DNA of 6,191 bases from Pseudomonadales bacterium (lineage in GTDB: Bacteria > Pseudomonadota > Gammaproteobacteria > Pseudomonadales > UBA7239): positions 1 to 6,191 of the forward strand of contig JAGRJA010000055.1 of assembly GCA_020443005.1 (NCBI GenBank), written 5' to 3'. Of the stretch, positions 1 to 5,113 are shown one piece after another (the stretch's first letter is position 1; the number at the start of each line of letters is the position of its first letter). The notes below the pieces were generated by a model, which was not told the DNA's origin, searched no databases, and was given only the letters and a program-made list of their open reading frames with translations. Both the position numbers and the translations under genes were made by a program.

Positions 1-27
1 GCCCTGACATAATCAGGTGGTGATAAC

Positions 28-744
28 ATGAAAAGCTATCGTTCCATTGTTGTATTAACCGGTGCCGGGATTTCTGCTGAGTCGGGCATTCGAACCTTCA
101 GGGCCAGTGATGGTCTCTGGGAGGAACATCGAGTCGAGGATGTTGCAACGCCTGAGGCCTTTGCGGCAAATCCGGCTCTGGTACTGCGTTTTTACAATGA
201 ACGGCGTAAACAGTTGCTTCAACCCGACCTGAAACCAAACCCCGCTCATCTTGCACTGGCGAAGCTTGAAGAAAAACTGCCTTGTAAACTGACAGTTGTA
301 ACCCAGAATATTGACAACCTTCACGAGCGAGCCGGCTCTGAAAACCTTATTCACATGCATGGTGAATTGTTGAAGATGTTTTGTGCCGAAACTGGCCGGC
401 GTTTTGTGATTAACGACTCAATGTCCTTGAATGATCGTTGTTTATGTTGTGGTAAGACAGGAACACTGAGACCCGACATCGTGTGGTTTGGTGAAATACC
501 GTACCGAATGGACGAGATTACAGCTGCCCTGAGCGAATGTGATTTGTTTGTATCCATCGGCACTTCGGGTCATGTGTATCCGGCTGCGGGATTTGTTGAG
601 TTGGCCCGTCATTCCGGTGCTGATACGCTTGAAATCAATCTTGAACCCGGTCAGAGGCAAAACGCATTTCACCAACATTTATACGGCCGGGCGGGAGATA
701 TTGTGCCACTGTGGGCAGAGCGGATGTTGTCGGCCACACGGTAA
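28..744 (+). CDS. cobB: NAD-dependent protein deacylase, class III sirtuin (CobB)
   Basis: Cytoplasmic sirtuin that removes acyl groups from protein lysines using NAD+, giving nicotinamide and O-acyl-ADP-ribose. Visible motifs: Rossmann NAD-binding GAGISAESGIRTFR (residues 12-25), TQNID (92-96), catalytic His111 in HMHGEL, a zinc-type cysteine set at C119 and C138/C140/C141, GTS (178-180) and NLEP (204-207). Y56 and R59 form the YxxR pair that in class III sirtuins (E. coli CobB, human SIRT5) contacts succinyl/malonyl groups, so desuccinylase activity beside deacetylation is likely. The 238-residue length matches the short CobB form, without the N-terminal extension of the long E. coli isoform. 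AGGTGG at 15-20 lies 7 bases before the ATG and supports this start. It converges on cofD with 14 bases between the stop codons and has no evident functional tie to the F420 operon. Family assignment is secure; substrate range is inferred. Confidence 0.96.
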   Translation: MKSYRSIVVLTGAGISAESGIRTFRASDGLWEEHRVEDVATPEAFAANPALVLRFYNERRKQLLQPDLKPNPAHLALAKLEEKLPCKLTVVTQNIDNLHERAGSENLIHMHGELLKMFCAETGRRFVINDSMSLNDRCLCCGKTGTLRPDIVWFGEIPYRMDEITAALSECDLFVSIGTSGHVYPAAGFVELARHSGADTLEINLEPGQRQNAFHQHLYGRAGDIVPLWAERMLSATR

Positions 745-758
745 CGGTTTTCGAACAT

Positions 759-1745
759 TCAGGCGCCGGTTTGCAGTTGGGAAAGAACAAACATCGCAAG
801 GTTGATCTTGTCCTGCTCCGATTTCATCAGGGTTGCTGATGAAGAAACCCTGATGCCGGTTACTTGCTCAATCTCCTGAGCCTCATCGCGATCGTTATCA
901 TCAATGATTATTGTTGAGGCAATGTCACTGTAATGTTTTGCGATAGCCAGTGAAGAGCAGGGCACTTTCAATTCATTCATGATTTTTGCTGTTGGCCCCT
1001 TGATTGCCTGGCCGGCAATGATGGGGGAGACAACGATCAGCGGTTTGCCGCAGGCTATCAGTTTTTCCCGGCATTGTCCGGTCGCCAAAATCGGGTCGAT
1101 ACTGATAAAAGGATTTGACGGGCACACAATGATACCTTTCAGTGCCCTGTCGTTCAGGAGTGTTTCGCACAGCGGGTTGAGCTGCGCGGTTTCAGCCCCG
1201 CGGAAACAGAAGCTCCTGACCTCGGGACGACATTGTTCCCTGACAAAATAATGTTGAAAGGCGAGTTCACCACGCTCCGTGCCTATCATCGTGCGAACCG
1301 GGTCATCTGACATGGGAATCACAGTGTGCTTGACGCCGAAGCTTGAGCAAATGTGCTGCGTAACAGCCGTCAGGCTTTCCCCTCTGGCCAGAGCCCGGCT
1401 TCGATAGAGGTGCAGCCCCAGGTCACGATCCCCCAATTGGAACCAGTTCTCCCCACCCAATTCTGTCAGGGTTGACATCATCTGCCAGCTTTCGTTCTCC
1501 AGCCCCCATCCCCGTTCTTTGTGACTTCTGCCGGCCAGTGTGTAACAAACGGTATCGATATCGGGAGAAATGTGCAGGCCGAGGTGCTCAAAGTCATCTC
1601 CGGTGTTCACCATAATCGTGAGTTGTCCGGGTGAAAGGACATGGCTTAAGCCCAGAGCGAGTTTGGCGCCGCCGACACCTCCGCACAAAGCCAGATACTT
1701 TGCGTCAGGTTTTTTTTCGTCGGGTGTTTTCATGGAAGGGTTCAA
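759..1745 (-). CDS. cofD: 2-phospho-L-lactate transferase / enolpyruvyl-type transferase CofD (FbiA)
   Basis: CofD transfers an activated three-carbon phosphate unit from its guanosine diphospho derivative to the deazaflavin FO, giving F420-0 or dehydro-F420-0, a cytoplasmic step of coenzyme F420 synthesis. Family signatures: LCGGVGGAKL (residues 20-29), VNTGDD (46-51) followed by HISPDIDT (58-65), FQLGDRDLGLHLYR (102-115), PMSDDPVRT (144-152), CPSNPFISIDPIL (208-220) and SPIIAGQAIKGPTAK (240-254). The 328-residue length is normal. The start is uncertain: TTG at 1745 overlaps the cofE stop as TTGA and suggests translational coupling, while an in-frame ATG at 1733 (Met5) would give 324 residues. 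Neither has a clear Shine-Dalgarno sequence. It is the last gene of npdG-cofE-cofD. Whether the donor unit comes from 2-phospholactate, phosphoenolpyruvate or 3-phosphoglycerate cannot be read from the sequence. A perfect inverted repeat lies within codons 297-307. Confidence 0.95.
   Translation of the reverse strand: MNPSMKTPDEKKPDAKYLALCGGVGGAKLALGLSHVLSPGQLTIMVNTGDDFEHLGLHISPDIDTVCYTLAGRSHKERGWGLENESWQMMSTLTELGGENWFQLGDRDLGLHLYRSRALARGESLTAVTQHICSSFGVKHTVIPMSDDPVRTMIGTERGELAFQHYFVREQCRPEVRSFCFRGAETAQLNPLCETLLNDRALKGIIVCPSNPFISIDPILATGQCREKLIACGKPLIVVSPIIAGQAIKGPTAKIMNELKVPCSSLAIAKHYSDIASTIIIDDNDRDEAQEIEQVTGIRVSSSATLMKSEQDKINLAMFVLSQLQTGA
825..855. repeat. perfect 10-bp inverted repeat inside the 3' end of cofD
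   Basis: CATCAGGGTT (825-834) and AACCCTGATG (846-855) are exact reverse complements separated by 11 bases. The loop holds CTGATG (836-841), which can pair instead with CATCAG (825-830), so two mutually exclusive hairpins are possible. No T-run follows on either strand, so it is not a standard intrinsic terminator. It lies about 80 bases beyond the convergent cobB stop and encodes cofD residues 297-307. The repeat is seen directly; function is unknown. Confidence 0.6.
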
Positions 1746-2506
1746 CGGAAAAGGTCTTCATCGGCTGAGCGGATCAGCATTTGGCAATTGTCCTCAGTTT
1801 CAGCAAGGTGCAGACCTCGAACCACAACCACAGGGCTTCCTTCAGCAGCTTGTCCCATCAGGAGTGAAGCGGCTGCTGCAATTTCATCGGCAATACCAAC
1901 CTGCGTGATTTCCAGTATGTTGCCGAACAGATCGGTTTTGCCACGAAGATCGTTCAGCGGTGCAAATCCGGCACAGCCAATGGCAATGCCACAGGTGCCA
2001 TGTCGCCATGCTCGCCCGAAACTGTCGTTGATGATAATGCGTGGTGTTACACCCAGATGCCGTTTTATGTTCTCACGCAACACACGGGCACTTTTGTCGG
2101 GGTCTTCGGGCAAGAGAAGCAGTAGTTCCTTGCCGTCATGCTGTTTGATGTTTGAATGGTCAATACCGGCATTGGCATGAACGAAACCCAGTTTATGTTC
2201 TACGATAATAACGCCGGGGCGATAGCGGACAACACGCCGTGACTGTGATAGAACCAATTCTACATGTCGGGGATCCTTGCCGGTTTTTTGGGCGAGATCG
2301 AAGGCCTCTTCCGAAGGTGTAATCTCGTTCAGATCTGCGTAGCGGTTTTCGGCCTTGGATACAATCTTTTGTGCCAGTACCAGAACATCATCATTCTGCA
2401 GCAGGATGCTGTTTTTTTGACAAACCGCTGAAATAATGCGAGCGAGATCATCCCCCGGTTCAATCAGGGGAAAGTCGCGCAAGCTGAGGAGTGAAAGTTC
2501 GCCCAA
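1742..2506 (-). CDS. cofE: coenzyme F420-0:L-glutamate ligase CofE, stand-alone form
   Basis: GTP-dependent ligase that adds gamma-linked glutamates to F420-0, building the tail of coenzyme F420 in the cytoplasm. Family features: an N-terminal FPLIEPGDDLA block (residues 12-22), LAQKIVSKAE (44-53), NAGIDHSN (112-119), LLPEDPDKSA (131-140), NDSFGRAWR (160-168), and a C-terminal stretch with LRGKTDLFG (187-195), ADEIAAAASLLMG (206-218) and VVVRG (227-231). Acidic residues D116, D161 and D207/E208 sit where the family binds metal and GTP. At 254 residues it matches single-domain archaeal CofE and lacks the C-terminal FMN nitroreductase-like domain of actinobacterial FbiB. The start is a TTG; it fits the family N-terminus as recalled and no better start lies upstream, but no Shine-Dalgarno sequence precedes it. 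It begins 14 bases after the npdG stop and overlaps cofD by 4 bases. Confidence 0.95.
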   Translation of the reverse strand: MGELSLLSLRDFPLIEPGDDLARIISAVCQKNSILLQNDDVLVLAQKIVSKAENRYADLNEITPSEEAFDLAQKTGKDPRHVELVLSQSRRVVRYRPGVIIVEHKLGFVHANAGIDHSNIKQHDGKELLLLLPEDPDKSARVLRENIKRHLGVTPRIIINDSFGRAWRHGTCGIAIGCAGFAPLNDLRGKTDLFGNILEITQVGIADEIAAAASLLMGQAAEGSPVVVVRGLHLAETEDNCQMLIRSADEDLFR

Positions 2507-2520
2507 GTGAAAAAGGAGGT
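2507..2520 (-). promoter_or_regulatory. npdG-cofE spacer carrying an anti-Shine-Dalgarno-like sequence
   Basis: Read in the operon's direction the spacer contains ACCTCCTT followed by TTTCAC and the cofE TTG codon. ACCTCCTT matches the 3' end of bacterial 16S rRNA (the anti-Shine-Dalgarno) rather than the complement needed for ribosome binding, so cofE has no recognisable ribosome binding site and probably depends on ribosomes finishing npdG. The opposite strand carries AAGGAGGT at 2513-2520, but the nearest plus-strand ATG (2549) is 28 bases away and opens only a shadow reading frame. The sequence is seen directly; any regulatory role is inference. Confidence 0.35.
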
Positions 2521-3189
2521 CTAGAGACCCGGTTCCCCGGTAATCACGATGCCTGCACCGGGAATTTTGTATTGTCGGTTAAGTGTGATCAATACAGATG
2601 TCAGAGCTTCTGTTGCCGCTGAATTTGCAATCGGGCCGGCATGCCATGCCTTCATGCCGGCCTCTTTTGCCAGATCAATAACAGTTTGGCGAGCATCCTT
2701 GTTATTGCCGGTCACCAGTACATCACAGTGAATTTCGTGATCAGAATCCAGATGGGCTGCCGCAATATTCTGGAAGGCAGAAACAACCCGTACATCTTCA
2801 CCGAGAACAGCCTGACTAATCACCCCGGCGGAACCCTCGGCGGGCAACTGGACAGTGCCAACTTTTGGGGGCTGGAGTGAGACAGTGACATCGATAAACA
2901 GTTTGCCCTGAACTGCACTTTTGATGTGGTCCAGTGTGCTTTTCTGGTGAGCGAAGGGCACTGTCATACAAATGATGTCAGCGGCCATGCAGGCGGCCTT
3001 GTTTTCCATGCCCTGAACTCGGGCATTTGCAACTCTTTCACGCATTTTGTTGGCTGCTTCAAGTGCACCTTCTTCCTTGCGGGAACCGATAATGATGCTA
3101 TAACCGGCTTTTAACCAGCGGTAGACTAGACCACCACCGAGATCCCCGGTACCACCGAGAACGGCTATGACGGGTTTGGAATCTGTCAT
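2521..3189 (-). CDS. npdG: NADPH-dependent F420 reductase (NpdG / Fno)
   Basis: Catalyses reversible hydride transfer between NADP(H) and coenzyme F420, setting the supply of F420H2 for F420-dependent reductases; cytoplasmic. The N-terminal Rossmann motif GGTGDLGGGL (residues 12-21) ends beta-1, and GSRK (35-38) after beta-2 supplies the Ser/Arg/Lys expected to hold the 2'-phosphate of NADP. TVPFAHQ (76-82), VVSAFQNIAAAHL (135-147) and HAGPIANS (183-190) follow the archaeal Fno pattern around the nicotinamide/deazaflavin site. Its 222 residues are typical. AAAAGGGAG (3206 down to 3198) lies 8 bases before the ATG and supports the start. It is the first gene of the operon, and cofE and cofD directly downstream make the F420 role far more likely than a generic NADP oxidoreductase. 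A perfect 10-base inverted repeat covers codons 176-186. Confidence 0.93.
   Translation of the reverse strand: MTDSKPVIAVLGGTGDLGGGLVYRWLKAGYSIIIGSRKEEGALEAANKMRERVANARVQGMENKAACMAADIICMTVPFAHQKSTLDHIKSAVQGKLFIDVTVSLQPPKVGTVQLPAEGSAGVISQAVLGEDVRVVSAFQNIAAAHLDSDHEIHCDVLVTGNNKDARQTVIDLAKEAGMKAWHAGPIANSAATEALTSVLITLNRQYKIPGAGIVITGEPGL
2634..2662. repeat. perfect 10-bp GC-rich inverted repeat inside npdG
   Basis: GGCCGGCATG (2634-2643) and CATGCCGGCC (2653-2662) are exact reverse complements around a 9-base loop. On the plus strand, antisense to npdG, the right arm is followed by TCTTTTG, resembling an intrinsic terminator; on the sense strand no T-run follows. It encodes npdG residues 176-186, including part of the family's HAGP segment, so protein constraint explains part of the sequence. 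The repeat is clear; a role as antisense terminator or mRNA hairpin is inference. Confidence 0.6.
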
Positions 3190-3248
3190 TGTTTTTACTC
3201 CCTTTTAAAGTTGGCCTATGATAACGAGCAGACAGTGGCCGTGCCAGC

Positions 3249-3275
3249 GGGGAAACCGAAGTGGACTCTTTCCCC
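3249..3275. repeat. short stem-loop candidate upstream of npdG
   Basis: GGGGAAA (3249-3255) and TTTCCCC (3269-3275) are exact complements with a 13-base loop. If the operon transcript starts to the right of this site, the stem would lie in the npdG 5' leader about 60 bases before the start codon. Seven pairs can arise by chance, so a functional role is only suggested. Confidence 0.3.
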
Positions 3276-3322
3276 TGCCTCTGAAAATAGGCGTTGGCTT
3301 CTGGCTTGAAACGTCAAAATCA

Positions 3323-3335
3323 CACATTTGATGTG
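3323..3335. promoter_or_regulatory. short dyad, possible operator
   Basis: CACAT-TTG-ATGTG is a perfect dyad with 5-base arms near the middle of the divergent region. A second dyad, CAGCT-G-AGCTG, sits at 3350-3360. Spacing and symmetry are compatible with a dimeric regulator controlling one or both directions, but arms this short are common by chance and no known operator is recognised. Confidence 0.22.
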
Positions 3336-3471
3336 GAGATTTGCGTATTCAGCTGAGCTGTAATAAATGCTACTTTTTACATGCATTTCATCAGCAACCG
3401 AATTGTTGGCAGGCTTGGGGCAAAAGGTGTATTCAGGCTCTGGATACAAGTTGTTTGGAGAAAGCTGTCAT

Positions 3472-3500
3472 TTGTCAATTATATAGACCAGAATTGCATT
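3472..3500 (+). promoter_or_regulatory. candidate sigma70-type promoter for the FAD oxidoreductase gene
   Basis: TTGTCA (3472-3477) is one base from the -35 consensus. TGCATT (3495-3500), 17 bases further, is a weak -10 element. TATATA at 3480-3485 is an alternative -10 but has no well-spaced -35. The position 25-50 bases before the start codon and the AT-rich setting are suitable; the weak -10 keeps confidence low. Confidence 0.3.
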
Positions 3501-3524
3501 TTTAATTAAACAGAGGATTGTTCA

Positions 3525-5021
3525 ATGTCAGAATTTTCACCGGTAAAAGCCCTGAAGTCTTCCCAGGTTCAGCAATGGCATCATGAGGCGGATGTTGTTG
3601 TTGTCGGTCTTGGCGGAGCTGGTGTTTCAGCCGCTTTGACAGCGGCCAATGCCGGTGCTGATGTGCTTGTTCTCGAGATTGCAGCTGCCGGCGGCGGAAC
3701 TACGGCATTGTCTGGCGGGCTTGTTTATATGGGAGGAGACGGTGGAACACCTGTGCAACAGGCCTGCGGTTACGGAGATGACAGCAAGGAAGAAATGTAC
3801 AACTACATTATGGCTTGTACAGGTGAAAATGCCGATGAGGCAAAAGTGCGTTGTTATGTCGACAACAGTCTCGATCACTTCAAATGGTTGACCGAGAATG
3901 GTGTCGAATTCAAGCCGACTTTTTTTGAAACCAAGGCACCTCAACCCCTGACCGATGACGGCTTGATGTTTACCGGCAATGAAATGGCTTATCCCTTTAA
4001 TGAAAAATGCAAGCCGATCGCCCGCGGTCATAGCCCCAAGGTTGAAGGTGAAGCCGGTGGGGCTTTTATTATGGAGAAGTTGATTGCCTCCCTTGAGAAA
4101 ACATCTGCCCGTATCCATTACAGTGCCAGAGCCTTGTCCATGATCACTAACGACGAAGGAGAAGTTGCAGGTGTAGTCGCAAGAATCGATGGCAACGCGC
4201 AGAATATCCGGGCCCGTAAAGGTGTGGTTCTTTGTGCCGGTGGTTTTATCATGAATCCGGCCATGGTGAAAAAGCATGCACCGAAATTGTCAAAAGCCAA
4301 TCTTCCACTCGGAAACCCGGGCGATGATGGTACCGGCATCATGTTGGGTGTCAGTGTGGGTGGCGCCGCTATCAATATGCATGAAGGTTTTGTGACCTTG
4401 CCCTATTACCCGCCTGAAACACTGATCAAGGGTATTATTGTCAATGCTCAGGGTCAGCGTTTTATCAATGAAGACTGTTATCACGGGCGAACCGGCAGTT
4501 ACGCGATGGAGCAGGACAAGGGGAGAGTCTATATTATTTGTGACGAGGAAACCTTTGGTTACCCTGACGAGTTTTTGGGTATCACCTTGCTCGATGGAGC
4601 AGAAACACTCGAAGAGCTTGAGAAAGTGATTGATGTTCCCGAAGGCTCTCTGGTAAACACGATTGGTCTCTACAATAAATATGCAGAGCAGGGCATCGAC
4701 CCGGTTTTCCATAAGCACAAAAAATTCCTCAAGCCCCTGAAACCGCCCTATGCAGCTTTCGATGCCTCGTTAAAAGCTGCCGGTCAGGGTGGCGCTCTTT
4801 ACCCCTGTTTCACGCTTGGTGGCCTGGATACACTGCCTACAGGTGAAGTGGTTCGGGAGGACAGAACGGTGATCAAAGGCTTGTACGCTGCAGGTAGAAA
4901 TACGGCGGGATTACCCAGAACAGGTGCCGGTTATGCCAGCGGCTTGTCCATTGCCGATGCAACCTTTTTTGGCCGTCAGGCCGGTGCAAGTGCCGCTGCT
5001 GCAGAGGAAGTGACGCTCTGA
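3525..5021 (+). CDS. FAD-dependent oxidoreductase, fumarate reductase / 3-ketosteroid dehydrogenase superfamily
   Basis: Flavoprotein of the succinate dehydrogenase/fumarate reductase FAD-binding family, which moves hydride to or from an activated C-C bond; the substrate is unknown. The dinucleotide motif GLGGAG (residues 28-33) follows a beta strand at 22-28, E51 after VLVL is the expected FAD ribose ligand, and GGTTALSGG (57-65), LCAGGF (236-241), GNPGDDGTG (263-271) and RFINED (312-317) are family landmarks. The C-terminal FAD cap has GLYAAG (452-457) and SGLSIADATFFGRQAG (472-487); R465 may correspond to the catalytic arginine of soluble fumarate reductases, an alignment by eye. With 498 residues, no signal peptide, no heme CxxCH and no FMN domain, it is a single-domain cytoplasmic enzyme, closer to KstD-like proteins than to respiratory FrdA. 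AGAGGA at 3512-3517 supports the ATG. It is divergent from the F420 operon. 3-Ketosteroid dehydrogenase, enoate reductase and fumarate reductase all remain possible. Confidence 0.85.
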   Translation: MSEFSPVKALKSSQVQQWHHEADVVVVGLGGAGVSAALTAANAGADVLVLEIAAAGGGTTALSGGLVYMGGDGGTPVQQACGYGDDSKEEMYNYIMACTGENADEAKVRCYVDNSLDHFKWLTENGVEFKPTFFETKAPQPLTDDGLMFTGNEMAYPFNEKCKPIARGHSPKVEGEAGGAFIMEKLIASLEKTSARIHYSARALSMITNDEGEVAGVVARIDGNAQNIRARKGVVLCAGGFIMNPAMVKKHAPKLSKANLPLGNPGDDGTGIMLGVSVGGAAINMHEGFVTLPYYPPETLIKGIIVNAQGQRFINEDCYHGRTGSYAMEQDKGRVYIICDEETFGYPDEFLGITLLDGAETLEELEKVIDVPEGSLVNTIGLYNKYAEQGIDPVFHKHKKFLKPLKPPYAAFDASLKAAGQGGALYPCFTLGGLDTLPTGEVVREDRTVIKGLYAAGRNTAGLPRTGAGYASGLSIADATFFGRQAGASAAAAEEVTL

Positions 5022-5065
5022 CAGTCCAAAGCCGGGCCGGTTTAGGGAGGATCAATTGAGCAAGT

Positions 5066-5113
5066 AAGGGAGCGGCGAGATGTCGTCATGTGAGTCGCTT
5101 CTTTTCTTGTTTT
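5066..5113 (+). terminator. candidate rho-independent terminator after the FAD oxidoreductase gene
   Basis: AAGGGAGCGGC (5066-5076) can pair with GTCGCTTCTTT (5094-5104) over 11 positions, three of them G-U, and a T-rich tract (TTTTCTTGTTTT, 5102-5113) follows or overlaps the stem. It begins 45 bases after the stop at 5021. The G-U pairs become C-A mismatches on the other strand, so the hairpin should act on the plus strand only. The long inner loop makes it a moderate rather than strong candidate. No comparable terminator for trhO was seen in this gap. Confidence 0.42.

Larger units (their letters stand above)
3190..3524. other. divergent intergenic region between npdG and the FAD oxidoreductase gene
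   Basis: The 335 bases separate two divergently transcribed units and should hold both promoters. Visible contents: the npdG ribosome binding site at the left edge, a 7-bp stem candidate at 3249-3275, CACAT-TTG-ATGTG at 3323-3335, CAGCT-G-AGCTG at 3350-3360, an AT-rich right end, and AGAGGA at 3512-3517 before the oxidoreductase ATG. No convincing minus-strand -35/-10 pair for the npdG operon was found by eye. A 77-codon minus-strand frame from a TTG has no family resemblance and is not considered a gene. Confidence 0.6.

Noticed and set aside
1..27. End of an upstream plus-strand gene
   Set aside because: Stops occur at 5-7, 10-12 and 21-23 in the three frames, so an upstream gene could end here, but too few codons are visible to support one.
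2513..2520. Consensus-like ribosome binding site AAGGAGGT on the plus strand
   Set aside because: The next plus-strand ATG is 28 bases away and opens only a 60-codon shadow of npdG; no gene start fits.
3216..3449. 77-codon minus-strand open frame in the divergent intergenic region
   Set aside because: It starts at a TTG without a clear ribosome binding site, has a cysteine- and aromatic-rich low-information protein, and resembles no known family.
3627..4277. 216-codon minus-strand frame opposite the FAD oxidoreductase gene
   Set aside because: It lies wholly within a well-supported gene with continuous family motifs; its protein looks like an antisense shadow.
5028..5043. AAAGCC...GGTTT hairpin just after the FAD oxidoreductase stop, as a terminator
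   Set aside because: The stem is only about five pairs with a bulge and is followed by AGGGAGG instead of a T-run; the structure at 5066-5113 is better.
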